Source: Fidelibacterota bacterium
GTDB lineage: Bacteria; Marinisomatota; Marinisomatia; SCGC-AAA003-L08; GCA-002719095
Assembly (NCBI GenBank): GCA_002705575.1
Contig: PAHI01000050.1
Span: 1 to 40,592, forward strand
DNA: 40,592 nt
Direction: 5' to 3'
The notes beneath the pieces were generated by a model. The model was not told the origin of the DNA, did no database searches, and was given only the letters and a program-made list of their open reading frames with translations. Shown piece by piece: positions 30,331 through 39,973 of this stretch. A program made the position numbers and the translations under genes. Within the stretch, counting starts at the first letter, position 1, and each line of letters starts with the position of its first letter.

Positions 30331-32334
30331 TTACCAAATATTTACTTTTTCATGCATTGGTAGTTCTTCTATAGTAGCCGTACTTTCTGATGCAATAATA
30401 GTATCTGACGCGTTAATCATATCAGTCTTAAAATAAATTTCATTATTACTACTTGATGTAACTTCGAAAATAGATTCAAAAGTCATGGTTTCTTCAATTG
30501 CTGCGTTAATGTCATTAACATCATGTTTTAAAGTGCCTAATAATGTGCTACTTCCTTGCCATATTTCAATTTCAACATTACCATCACCACTGAGGTTATT
30601 TAGGTTTTGTATACTAAAAAAACAATTTAACCTATATGATTTTCCTATACTTAAATTTTGAAATCTAAAATCTTCATTATTTGTTACGCTATGAAAAATA
30701 GTATGATCACTTGTGACATTTGCTGTTAAAGCTTTCTTTTGCCATTTTGTCATTGGAAGTGCTGCCAAGAAATTTGAATCTTGAGCACCCCATCCTGTAA
30801 TTGGAACTGTAAATGTTCCTGAAAAACTAGCTCCATCTACGAATTCACTTACAGCAAATACTCCAGTTGTTTTAGAATCGGTAACTACTCCGCCTTGACT
30901 TGCTAAAGAAGGATATTCACCTGCAAATGTAACATAATTATCTCCTCCTCTTACTACAATTAAATCCCCATAAATATGATTGGACATGTTATCAAAAAAC
31001 ATAGCACTTCCTGAAAATCCAGATGCTCTTGGAGTAACAGTACTAGGAAGTTTATTAGTATCTATAGTATGAGTAGGGTCTCCAGTACCACTACCATTAG
31101 GAATATAAAATTTAAGAGTTCCAGATTGCTCATTACCTGTCCACGATGCTTTTGTAGTTATAGAAAAAGATACTTCCATAGAATCACCAACTCTTCTATA
31201 TTTGGCAAAATAATCATGGTTTGCAAGTGTTGCACTATCAGCTTTTACTGTTGGTGTATAACTTACCCAATCAGTTAAATTACTTTTTGCTGGGGTTATT
31301 ATGTGAGGATTAGTAGATCCCAAATTTGATTGAACAAATGGATCTTGACTAAATTCAATATCATCTACGTAAAATACTCCATTTGGTAATGTAGCATTAC
31401 ATTTAAACCCATAATATAAATTAGTTGTACCAGAAGGAATAGTAAATGTGTCTACAAACTTTTTTATAGAACCACTATCTTTTAAATTTGAAACTAATAT
31501 TGTATTTGTAAACCCACTATCAGTAGCTACAATCACATCTATTTTTTCATCATAAGGAGTCCCACCCCCTTCGTTTTCTGTTTTATAATAAAAAGAAATG
31601 CTGCAAGTTTGTCCTTTTTGTCTTTCATTTAAATTAATTGTTGGAAATACAATTTTATCACCTGTAGTACAGGAATTATCAATTGTAACTTTAAGAGTTT
31701 TTTTACTTATTCCAGCATTAAGAATATCTAATGAGTACTTACCCGAAGTTTCATTAATGCTACTAGTTTGTAAGGTTGTAAAGTCTTCCGTGTGAAAAGT
31801 ATCAAGACTTCCTCCTGAACTAGAACCTATTGATGACTCAGCTCCATTGGAATCTAGAATATGTAACTTATTATCATTTTTTGCGTAAACTTTTACCTTA
31901 CCTGAAGCAGGCGTAGCTGGAGTTGTTTCATGATCTAAAGTAATTGGATCTGAAAAAGTTTTATTAGAAAGAGTGCTTGCAGTATCTCTTTCAGTAACAA
32001 TAGAAGAATCTACATATGATTTTGCTGCTTTTGCTGAAGGAATAGTATCATCTGAAGCCGAGGTAGTTGAAATATCAGTATCAAGAACTCCAGATTTTAA
32101 ATTATCTACTTCTATATTTGAAATGGTATTATTATCTGCATCAATATTTTTATTTTCTAAAGTTTGAGCCGTAGTCTTATCTACAACTTCTTCAAAATCA
32201 GTACCATTATGTATAAATAATTTACCAGAATTATCTATATACATAGCTCCTTTTTCTGCATTATTAGGAGGAGAAGCAAGAGCACCCAGCCTAATACCTT
32301 TTTTAAATTTTCGTAATTCTTTAGTATCAGCCAT
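30331..32334 (-). CDS. Tail fibre protein
   Basis: A 667-residue fibre. The N-terminus has KGAMYIDNSGKLFIHNGTDF (about 29-48), a virion-attachment motif common in fibres, and TAQTLENKNIDADNNTISNI with TLSNKTFSDPITLD, phage-fibre shaft repeats of the NKT type. Residues 150-350 form a carbohydrate-binding-like beta domain with YSLDILNAGISKKTLKVTID. The C-terminal part contains DWVSYTPTVKADS and YRRVGDSMEVSFSIT followed by repeated Gly/Ser-rich strands, resembling the trimeric heads of phage fibres. It probably binds the host surface together with the LamG adhesin. Confidence 0.78.
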   Translation of the reverse strand: MADTKELRKFKKGIRLGALASPPNNAEKGAMYIDNSGKLFIHNGTDFEEVVDKTTAQTLENKNIDADNNTISNIEVDNLKSGVLDTDISTTSASDDTIPSAKAAKSYVDSSIVTERDTASTLSNKTFSDPITLDHETTPATPASGKVKVYAKNDNKLHILDSNGAESSIGSSSGGSLDTFHTEDFTTLQTSSINETSGKYSLDILNAGISKKTLKVTIDNSCTTGDKIVFPTINLNERQKGQTCSISFYYKTENEGGGTPYDEKIDVIVATDSGFTNTILVSNLKDSGSIKKFVDTFTIPSGTTNLYYGFKCNATLPNGVFYVDDIEFSQDPFVQSNLGSTNPHIITPAKSNLTDWVSYTPTVKADSATLANHDYFAKYRRVGDSMEVSFSITTKASWTGNEQSGTLKFYIPNGSGTGDPTHTIDTNKLPSTVTPRASGFSGSAMFFDNMSNHIYGDLIVVRGGDNYVTFAGEYPSLASQGGVVTDSKTTGVFAVSEFVDGASFSGTFTVPITGWGAQDSNFLAALPMTKWQKKALTANVTSDHTIFHSVTNNEDFRFQNLSIGKSYRLNCFFSIQNLNNLSGDGNVEIEIWQGSSTLLGTLKHDVNDINAAIEETMTFESIFEVTSSSNNEIYFKTDMINASDTIIASESTATIEELPMHEKVNIW

Positions 32335-32336
32335 GT

Positions 32337-32600
32337 CTACCTCTTACTCACTCTATAATGAACTGTAATTGCTTTGTCCGTAGCTCGTATTTTTGGAAAA
32401 ATTGTACTATCTACTGTAAATAAAAAACCAGAATTTTCAACTGCAGAAAGAGCCACGTCTCTCCAATCACTTCCATCCCAACTTTCTACATCTGGTTCAC
32501 CACTTGTTCCTGCTACAATTAAAATTTCGTCTGCGTAAGGAGGTAATTCAAATTCCTCATTTTGTGCTAAACTCTTACTTTGACTTGCTACTCCTGCCAT
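32337..32600 (-). CDS. Small beta-module virion protein (paralogue 1)
   Basis: An 87-residue protein with the pattern FELPPYADEILIV (17-29), a short acidic turn, VESWDGSDWRDV (38-49), and a closing strand FPKIRATDKAITVHYRVSKR (68-87). The same order of motifs appears in the next two genes upstream, where LPP/MPS is followed by ExSxDxxxW and a final IRV/MRV strand. These three appear to be paralogues of one small beta sandwich. This smallest form may be the basic building block. The virion role is inferred from position beside fibre and adhesin. Confidence 0.65.
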   Translation of the reverse strand: MAGVASQSKSLAQNEEFELPPYADEILIVAGTSGEPDVESWDGSDWRDVALSAVENSGFLFTVDSTIFPKIRATDKAITVHYRVSKR

Positions 32601-32610
32601 ATATTACTCC

Positions 32611-33147
32611 TTAAAAAGTTGTCCAATGTACTGTTGCTACACATTTTCCCCCTGTAGAGGCACCATCGTGTATAATTACTCTTATATATTGCATTAATGC
32701 TGTATTAATTACTTGACAAGTACATACACCTGAAGTTGAACTACATTGCATATTTCCAGGTTTATTCTCGTCATCCTCTGTATAATGAATAGGATTTCCT
32801 GAGCTATCTACTACAGGACACCAATTCTCTCCATCTGGACTCATTTCTAAACTCATTGAACAATTACATACTGTACAAATTGCACAAAATGCAAAATCCT
32901 TTGCCTGTGAAGGCATTACAAAAGGTTTACTAACATTATATCTTGCATCGTTTGCCCCAATACTATCTAAAGGACATATTCCAAATTTATCAGAAGTTGT
33001 ACCAGTAACTGTATTTTCTACAGAACAATTACCTATATTATTAACACCGTCTGCACAATATTGTAATGTTACTGAACTTTTTACGCCATCTTTAGTTTCT
33101 AACACAGTATTATCAAATTCAAATGTATGGTGAAATGCTGAAGCCAT
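32611..33147 (-). CDS. Cysteine-rich beta-module virion protein (paralogue 2)
   Basis: A 178-residue protein with 12 Cys. After a variable N-terminus (1-75), it carries FVMPSQAKDFAF (76-87), then MSLEMSPDGENWCPVV (98-112) and a final YIRVIIHD ... VATVHW strand (154-175). These match the first ~75 and last ~90 residues of the giant adhesin (LEMSYDKENWCPAV and MRVKWSG). Clustered CTVCNCS and CTC pairs suggest disulfides or metal sites, unusual for phage proteins assembled in the cytoplasm. It overlaps the adhesin stop (TAATG). Structural role inferred. Confidence 0.68.
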   Translation of the reverse strand: MASAFHHTFEFDNTVLETKDGVKSSVTLQYCADGVNNIGNCSVENTVTGTTSDKFGICPLDSIGANDARYNVSKPFVMPSQAKDFAFCAICTVCNCSMSLEMSPDGENWCPVVDSSGNPIHYTEDDENKPGNMQCSSTSGVCTCQVINTALMQYIRVIIHDGASTGGKCVATVHWTTF

Positions 33148-36100
33148 TATTTTTTTCTCCTTCTAAACCAAAGTTTTGCTCTACATTTATCTTCCCCTAA
33201 GTCGCAACTTCCTGCTCCACTCCATTTTACTCTCATATGAGCTAATTTTGGTCCTTTTATTATATGTTGTTGTATACTACTTGGAGCACATCCACTAATT
33301 TGTACAATATTAGATTGTAAACCACCTTCTGTAGTTTCTGAAGCTGGTGCTACATACATTGTAATCCCATCTGCAGTAATGTCTCTACTGTATAAAGTGC
33401 CAGACCCTGAGTCTGAAGTAGCTAAAGCATCTGTGTCTGTATGTTGCATATTTATAGCAGTAATATCTCTATCTGTAATTTTAGGATTACCTTCATGACC
33501 TCTAACATCTTTAACAGATTCAGAGCAATCATTTAGAGTGTCTCCCCATCTATAGTAGACTTCCATACCTCCTCCAGGATTTGTAGAGGCATCGTATGGA
33601 TTAGGATTTATATATTGATCTTGTGTTGTAGTAGTTACGCCTGCAGAAGAAGGTTGTCTTAAATTATATGGTTTTTTCCTATTTTGGTATTCTGCTGCAA
33701 CTGCAAAAGTAATTCCATAAATTGTTAAAGGTTTTTCTCCATTGTAATTAGTAGTAGAACTCCACCAATTATCTGAATGAAATGAGCTTTCATCAAAACC
33801 GCCCTGGAATGCGTAAATTGAATCAGTAATATTTGTTTCTACAAAACCACTTGCTAAATATGTTGTAGGCACATATTCTGCTGCACTATTTTCATGCCTT
33901 AAATGTTTATTTTGTATTACAAACCCAGTTTCTCCTTCTTTAGATAAATTATATCCTGACACTGATCCTGCTCCAACAATATCTTCTAAAGATTGTCCGT
34001 CATAAGATACTACAAAATGAAAAGGCTGATCAGATCCTCCAACTTGAGTTTTTCCATATCTAATTTCGTTTTCAGATAATGCAGTTCCTGCATGAGCTGT
34101 AGTACCTTGGTAAGATAATGTAACTGAGTGCCATCTTCCATCTAATAAATTTATTGTAGTGCTTCCGATAGTTTGTGTAGTATTGTAGGCTACCCAATGT
34201 TCGGCATCACTTTCAAATCCATTAAAAGATAAAATTAGTCTAGCAGTTTGATCTTGACTTTCTACCCAAGTACCATCATCTTTTAAATTTTTAGTCATAG
34301 ATAAGGTTAATCCTTCACCCTTAACTGGATTTACTAAATAAGTAGAATCTGAACTTGTCATAGTAACTAAACCATTTCCTCCAGATACAAAATTATTTAA
34401 AGTTAAATCTATATTATTAGATGTTCTATCATTTGCTACTGTAATAGAGTCGCCTGCTTCGTCAAATGTCCACCAACCTTCTACATTAGAATAAGTTAAA
34501 GTATTAGACATTTGGTAATTATGTGGTTTACCTTCAAAACTACCGTTTTTACCGTAAAATTCTTGAGCTTTAGCTAAAGTTGTAACTTCACTATGTAAAG
34601 ATAGGTTGTCTAAAGCTCCTTGAAATGCATAGATAGAATCTGTACTTGCTGTTTCACCCCACCCAGAAGCACCAAAAGTTCCTGGCACAAAAGTTCCAGT
34701 TGTATATTTAAAATGCTTGTCTGCTGCAGTTTTATTTAATTTATTATTTCCTGAATCACTTATAGATAATTCTACACCATCTGCAAAAACTTTTACATCT
34801 TCTGTATCTGTAGAAGATCCGTCCCAAGTTAATTGTAAGTTATGCCAATTTCCGTCTAATAAAGATGACGCATCATAGGCATTAAAAGCATCTGATGCAT
34901 CTTCAAATCCATCAAAACTTAATAATAATTTTGTAGTTTCTGTACCTGCTGGATTCCAAGTTGTACCACTCCCTAATTTTTTAGTAAATGAAGCAGTCAA
35001 CCCATTTCCAAAAACATCATAAGCTGCTGCCCCTGCTGCATAAAAAGAATCCCCTGAAGACAAGTTACCAAAAGTTACACTTGATCCTACAGTACCTGTA
35101 TGCTTTCCTGCGGAATCAGTGCCGTCACTGTTTTCAAATCTGTAATATCTTTTAAGATCAGAACTTTCTATAGTAGATAGATCTTTAAAATTTCCTGAAT
35201 TATATAAATCATTTTGAATTTGGGTTGCAGTAAGTACTTTTTTCCAAATAGCAACCTCATCATATTTCCCAACTTGACCTTGGTGATATCCATTTGCCGG
35301 ATATCCTAATCTAAATTCTCCAGTTGAGGAGGTGTCTGACGTGGTGTCATCTAACCAAGTACTACTAGTAACCTGAGCACTAGGGGTAACTAAAGAGCCA
35401 TCAACATATAATTTCATATTATTAACTATGTCAGGACCAGAAAGACCATCTGCTGCATCTAGTATTAACTGAGGTCCGTCATAGGTAACAGTATAATGGT
35501 GCCAAGCATCTGTGCTAATTCCTAAATTAGTTGTAGTGTAATCTAGGTACCCATAGGATGAGCCACTAGATAACCACCATAACCACAACTTACTTTGTCT
35601 AAATGATACTTGAAATCCTTTCCACTGCCCTACGCCAGGAGATGTATCATAAGCATGTCCGGGACTGAAAACAATATCATGAATAGTTGATGTAGTTATA
35701 GATGGTACATTCATCCACCAACTAATTGTAAAGGTTGATGTTCTTCTATCAAACCAAAAGTTGTCACCACCATCATTAAAATCTGCCTGGGCACCCATTT
35801 CAATTTTATAATTTGTAGTAGTCCCAGTTAGTTCTGTGTACTTTGTGTTTGACGGAACTGCGGGCACAGTATTTTTTGCACCATTATTAAAAAGCACAGG
35901 TAGATAATTGTCTGTATATGAATATGTTGTTGCTACGGCTATTGTTTCAGAAGATGCATCTGCCAAAGTTCCATATGAAGTATTTGACCAGCCTTGTGAA
36001 AATGTAGTTCCATTTGTAGTAGTTTCAGGTATTAATTTTGCAGTTCCTTTACTATCTCTTAAATATGCATTGGTTGCATCTGAAGCATCATATAAATTAT

Positions 36101-38285
36101 CTCCTGCAGTATCTCCACATCTAAACCAGTTCAAAAGTCCTGTTTCATTTGCTAAATCAGTTGGATCTCCTGAATTATATAAAGCAGAAATTTTTGCTGA
36201 AGAAGTTCCACTTATGTCTGAACCTAAGTCTACTGTCCACGTAGATACATTAGATAAACCATGATCCATTGGGTAATAATTATTCATACTAAGAGATTCA
36301 GATCCAGAATGTCCAAAAGTCATGCGCAGATTATCTGCTGTGGTAGTCCAGTTCCCCATTGTAGCTGTGTAACTTGCATCTTTACATACTCCGTCAATCC
36401 ATAATTTCATGTTTGATGTAGTGCTACCTACTGTCCCATTTGTAGAACTTGAAGAAGCTGCATTGGTAATTACAACATGATGCCAGCTGCCATCAAGTAA
36501 AAGAGCCCTTGCAGTAGAACCATAATTTATTTGTGCATAATCACTACCTGAGCCATGTCTAGCAAAAAGATATAAATAGCTTCCTGAGTTTCCTGTATAT
36601 AAAATAATTCTCTTGTTTGCATCATCAGGGTTTCTCATGTCCCAAATTATTCCATATGTATCACTGTCTGTGTATTTGAACCAAAAAGATATGGACCAAT
36701 TTCCATTGGGTTTAAATAAAGTAGCTGAGGCACTTGAATCCCAAAAAATAGAATCAGTCCTCATTCTTTGCTCAAAGCTTGCTGATTTGTTTGTTTCATT
36801 ATTGCAGTCTAGGTATTTTGTAACACCAAAAAGTTGAGTTGATGAGACTGCAGGTTGCTCATTACTTTTAATCCACGTATTTACTGAAAAAGGTTTGTCC
36901 GCGCCCATCTTGGAGTGAAAAATATCTCCAGTAAAACTTACTTTCATATTTTGATCTGGTGTACTTGATGTAAGATTTAAAACCCCAGTAGGTCTTGTAG
37001 CATCTCCATTTCCTGACCAGGTTGTAGTCCCATTTCTTTCTGGGACAAGATGCATCCCATTTCCAGTCATGTCATAAATATACTTTGTAGTTCCATGAAT
37101 AGAATCTACATTAGATGTATTACTTAAATCATAACCATCTCCCATCCAGTACCAGTTTTTTAATCCTGGAGTAGAGTCTGTAGAGATGTGAGATGTTAAA
37201 TTTTTAGGTTTGCCTCCATTCCAAATAAGACTTGAAACTTCTGACTCACTTAATTCTTTATCCCAAATAGTATGGTCTGAATAAGTTGCATCAATACTGG
37301 AGTTATCAATTATATATTCAGAAACAGAGCCTGGGTCCATTATTGCCCCAGTTGTTAAATCTGCACTTGCCCCACTTTGATTGGATGCTGTGACCTTAAC
37401 TCCATTTACATACAAATTTAAATTATCATAAAATTCTGATAAATTATCTGTTCTTGTTGAGTGAGTTATGCACCAATTGATCCATTTTTGATCTGAAGCA
37501 GTATAACTTGGAATTTGGTATTCTATATAGGGATCATTTCCAGAAACCCTGACAGAAAGCTTTATAATTCCAGCAGAGCTTAATTCCATTCTGAACCAAG
37601 TAACAGTGCTATTTAGTAAGTATGTAAAAAATAATCCATTTGCATCTGTGTAATTGTCAGCCAATTGCATAAACCCTGATAGTGACCAATTTTTTGTACC
37701 ATCAAAATCTACTGTTTGATTAGTCACGCCTGTTGGGCTTTTTAAGTATTGTTGATGACCATCAGAATCATAATGCTCATTATATACTGCAACCATTTTT
37801 TGATTTTTAAAAGCAGAACCAGTATCTGTAGCACTAGGTACTGTCTCCGATTTATGCCACCAATTAATGTTAAATGGCTTATTTTTTTGCATAAAATTAT
37901 ATAATACGTCCCTAGCGGAGCCTCCAGGATTACCTGAAGTATCATAAGTCTTTTTACCTTGGCAATATTTATTTTTTTTAACACCTGTGCCAGGAATTGT
38001 ATCTAAATATCTTGCGTTTCCCCATCCTGTAATAGATGTACCAGCAGCATACTCTTCAGTTACCGCCGGACACCAATTTTCTTTATCATAAGACATTTCT
38101 AATTTTGCATCAACAACTCCACTTAAAGAACTATCACATACGCTTGTAAATATAACATCTGTTGCGTTTGGAGGTAAAGTTACTACATCTCCTGTAATAT
38201 CAACTCCACCACCCTTACCTTTTCCATCAGAAACTGCGCCATCATTCGCTTTAGTTGTTAAATCTCTTTTATCATTAGACGACAT
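33147..38285 (-). CDS. Giant LamG-domain adhesin, putative receptor-binding protein
   Basis: A 1712-residue protein, the largest gene. Residues 34-75 hold TLPPNATDVIFTS and KLEMSYDKENWCPAV; the last ~90 end with HMRVKWSGAGSC and a Lys/Arg tail. Between them lies an array of concanavalin-like LamG domains, seen as recurring strand motifs ending in a WH pair: W-x-x-W (about 270), DGSWHHVVIT (about 595), DAWHHYTVTYDG (about 924), DGNWHNLQLTWDG (about 1141) and DGRWHSVTLSYQG (about 1379). The last two domains are clear duplicates, both ending TDSIYAFQG (about 1213 and 1485). LamG domains bind glycans, so this is a candidate host-recognition fibre. Confidence 0.85.
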   Translation of the reverse strand: MSSNDKRDLTTKANDGAVSDGKGKGGGVDITGDVVTLPPNATDVIFTSVCDSSLSGVVDAKLEMSYDKENWCPAVTEEYAAGTSITGWGNARYLDTIPGTGVKKNKYCQGKKTYDTSGNPGGSARDVLYNFMQKNKPFNINWWHKSETVPSATDTGSAFKNQKMVAVYNEHYDSDGHQQYLKSPTGVTNQTVDFDGTKNWSLSGFMQLADNYTDANGLFFTYLLNSTVTWFRMELSSAGIIKLSVRVSGNDPYIEYQIPSYTASDQKWINWCITHSTRTDNLSEFYDNLNLYVNGVKVTASNQSGASADLTTGAIMDPGSVSEYIIDNSSIDATYSDHTIWDKELSESEVSSLIWNGGKPKNLTSHISTDSTPGLKNWYWMGDGYDLSNTSNVDSIHGTTKYIYDMTGNGMHLVPERNGTTTWSGNGDATRPTGVLNLTSSTPDQNMKVSFTGDIFHSKMGADKPFSVNTWIKSNEQPAVSSTQLFGVTKYLDCNNETNKSASFEQRMRTDSIFWDSSASATLFKPNGNWSISFWFKYTDSDTYGIIWDMRNPDDANKRIILYTGNSGSYLYLFARHGSGSDYAQINYGSTARALLLDGSWHHVVITNAASSSSTNGTVGSTTSNMKLWIDGVCKDASYTATMGNWTTTADNLRMTFGHSGSESLSMNNYYPMDHGLSNVSTWTVDLGSDISGTSSAKISALYNSGDPTDLANETGLLNWFRCGDTAGDNLYDASDATNAYLRDSKGTAKLIPETTTNGTTFSQGWSNTSYGTLADASSETIAVATTYSYTDNYLPVLFNNGAKNTVPAVPSNTKYTELTGTTTNYKIEMGAQADFNDGGDNFWFDRRTSTFTISWWMNVPSITTSTIHDIVFSPGHAYDTSPGVGQWKGFQVSFRQSKLWLWWLSSGSSYGYLDYTTTNLGISTDAWHHYTVTYDGPQLILDAADGLSGPDIVNNMKLYVDGSLVTPSAQVTSSTWLDDTTSDTSSTGEFRLGYPANGYHQGQVGKYDEVAIWKKVLTATQIQNDLYNSGNFKDLSTIESSDLKRYYRFENSDGTDSAGKHTGTVGSSVTFGNLSSGDSFYAAGAAAYDVFGNGLTASFTKKLGSGTTWNPAGTETTKLLLSFDGFEDASDAFNAYDASSLLDGNWHNLQLTWDGSSTDTEDVKVFADGVELSISDSGNNKLNKTAADKHFKYTTGTFVPGTFGASGWGETASTDSIYAFQGALDNLSLHSEVTTLAKAQEFYGKNGSFEGKPHNYQMSNTLTYSNVEGWWTFDEAGDSITVANDRTSNNIDLTLNNFVSGGNGLVTMTSSDSTYLVNPVKGEGLTLSMTKNLKDDGTWVESQDQTARLILSFNGFESDAEHWVAYNTTQTIGSTTINLLDGRWHSVTLSYQGTTAHAGTALSENEIRYGKTQVGGSDQPFHFVVSYDGQSLEDIVGAGSVSGYNLSKEGETGFVIQNKHLRHENSAAEYVPTTYLASGFVETNITDSIYAFQGGFDESSFHSDNWWSSTTNYNGEKPLTIYGITFAVAAEYQNRKKPYNLRQPSSAGVTTTTQDQYINPNPYDASTNPGGGMEVYYRWGDTLNDCSESVKDVRGHEGNPKITDRDITAINMQHTDTDALATSDSGSGTLYSRDITADGITMYVAPASETTEGGLQSNIVQISGCAPSSIQQHIIKGPKLAHMRVKWSGAGSCDLGEDKCRAKLWFRRRKK

Positions 38286-38298
38286 GCCTTATTCCTTC

Positions 38299-38643
38299 TT
38301 AATATTGCTCTGTAATATCTGATCCAACGATTAGAATATGTGTTTCTAATCCTGCATTATCAATAGTAAATCTAATCTGATCTGCACCAGAACCACCTTT
38401 CCTGTCTCCGGGAGCAATACTATCAGCATTATTTCTAATAACTAATGGTTTAGCTGCAAATGGTTGGTTTAACTCCATTTCTACAATTTTTGTAGATGAA
38501 TCACAAGTAATAGATTTAACTTGTTTTTTAGCAGGTCCACTTAATTTTGCACTTATATCTCCATTGATACTTGCAGAACCTTCATCTAGAACAAGTTCTA
38601 ATTGTCTCATCTTTCTTTGTGTTGATTTTGGTGATCTTAACAT
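38299..38643 (-). CDS. Capsid-adjacent protein, possible decoration protein
   Basis: A 114-residue protein following the capsid terminator. Its head is basic (RSPKSTQRKMRQLELVLDEG) and the rest shows beta strands (KSITCDSSTKIVEMELNQPF, AAKPLVIRNNADS, IRFTIDNAGLETHILIVGSD). Size and location just after the major capsid gene suggest a decoration or head-completion protein, but no family is recognised. AAAGGAA precedes the ATG. Confidence 0.55.
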   Translation of the reverse strand: MLRSPKSTQRKMRQLELVLDEGSASINGDISAKLSGPAKKQVKSITCDSSTKIVEMELNQPFAAKPLVIRNNADSIAPGDRKGGSGADQIRFTIDNAGLETHILIVGSDITEQY

Positions 38644-38682
38644 TTTTTATTCCTTTGGTTATTTACACAAGTTATTCTCCCT

Positions 38683-38733
38683 AAAACCCCCCGCAAAAGC
38701 AGGGGGAACTAGGCAGGGAGAAACCTAGTTTTT
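38683..38733 (-). terminator. Double hairpin terminator after major capsid gene
   Basis: On the minus strand the sequence first forms AACTAGG/CCTAGTT (38730-38724 and 38713-38707), then an 8-bp stem CCCCCTGC/GCGGGGGG with a TTTT loop (38706-38687), followed by TTTTAGG: a typical intrinsic terminator. The first hairpin is followed by five T on the plus strand (38729-38733), so it could also stop antisense transcripts. Partial stopping here would give more capsid protein than downstream products. Confidence 0.85.
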
Positions 38734-39949
38734 ATACACTAAGATTCTTTAAAACCCCATGAAATGCAGGATTGATATAGATATTAAAATATCCGCCATA
38801 TCTTGCTTCATAAGAGTCTTCAGATGCATGTCTTAAGAAAACAGTTCCATCATCATCAAACCAACCGAAGTCAGGTCTATGATAAAAATGGATGTGGTTA
38901 TCATTAAGAAAATACACTTTATCATCATCACAAAATCTTTCAGGAAAAATCCCTACTGGACCTGAAGATGACATAAATTCTACACCAGAAAAAGATACAT
39001 CAGCACCAGATTTAGTTTTTAAACCAGCTCTAGTAGAAACAGTATATCTTTTTTGATCTTCTAGTAAGTTTAGAATTTTTTCATATTGCTTGTATGAGCA
39101 AACAATAAGGTTAGGTGCTTTACCACACTTTTTTTCAACAGAAAGCATTACTTTATTTAAAAGATCCGTTGATACAGCAGCAGATAAAGCATTTTCTTCT
39201 ACAGAAGACCATCTTCTATCTGAAGTAATACCATAAGCATTTTTACCACCAGAAGCTTTCTGTATTACTCCTGCCAACCCTTCTGGGTCATTATCTTTAG
39301 AATTTTGCATATATATAGAAGTAAGAGTAGATCCTCCAGTAGCAGAAACAGATGCACTTAAAGTAACTTTTTTTGCGTCTGGGTCTACAGCTAAAATTTC
39401 TAAACCTTGAGCTTTAACAGAAACATTACTTGATCCGTCGGTTTCAGTAATATCTACTAAATCACCTTCTTCAAAATTAGCTTCCTTAAAAGAAGCATCA
39501 GTAATAATCATATCTGCTGAGCCAGAACCAGAAGAAATATCTCCTAATTTACCTGAACCATCACTGAAAAGAATTCTAGAAAGGTTTCTCATGTAAGATT
39601 CTACACCTTTTTTAACTACTTCTTTAGTAGCTCTAACAAAAGATCCTTCATCTTTCAAAGCAGCCTTAATAGTTTCTCTATCAATTTCTACTCTAGCATA
39701 TACTTTTTTTGCTGATATTTCAGCTTTTCCATATTTTGCCTTACTTGCAGTAGGAAGACTTCCTGAACCAACACCACCCGCAAAAGATTGGGGTACTGCA
39801 ATTCTCATCTTTTCACCTACAAAATTATAACTCTTTTTACATCTACCAAGTAAAACATTGGCAGAATTATAGATATTTTCTGAGAGTTTCTCATATTTTA
39901 TCTTAAAAAGAGCACCGGCATCATTTAAATTAAATTTTCCAATAGCCAT
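38732..39949 (-). CDS. Major capsid protein (HK97-like fold)
   Basis: A 405-residue capsid subunit. Gene order (portal, scaffold, capsid), copy-number-boosting terminator behind it and length all fit. Visible family marks are the N-terminal helix NDAGALFKIKYEKLSENIYN, MRIAVPQSFAGGVGSG, the KAEISAKKVYARVEIDRETIKAA spine-helix region (about 72-94), and the C-terminal GYFNIYINPAFHGVLKNLSV strand. The middle shows an E-loop/A-domain-like series of strands (MIITDASFKEANF, VTLSASVSAT). It starts with AGGAG six bases upstream. Assignment by context and fold-like composition; a lysine crosslink cannot be judged. Confidence 0.88.
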   Translation of the reverse strand: MAIGKFNLNDAGALFKIKYEKLSENIYNSANVLLGRCKKSYNFVGEKMRIAVPQSFAGGVGSGSLPTASKAKYGKAEISAKKVYARVEIDRETIKAALKDEGSFVRATKEVVKKGVESYMRNLSRILFSDGSGKLGDISSGSGSADMIITDASFKEANFEEGDLVDITETDGSSNVSVKAQGLEILAVDPDAKKVTLSASVSATGGSTLTSIYMQNSKDNDPEGLAGVIQKASGGKNAYGITSDRRWSSVEENALSAAVSTDLLNKVMLSVEKKCGKAPNLIVCSYKQYEKILNLLEDQKRYTVSTRAGLKTKSGADVSFSGVEFMSSSGPVGIFPERFCDDDKVYFLNDNHIHFYHRPDFGWFDDDGTVFLRHASEDSYEARYGGYFNIYINPAFHGVLKNLSV

Positions 39950-39973
39950 TTTTAACTCCTTAAGTTAAACTGT

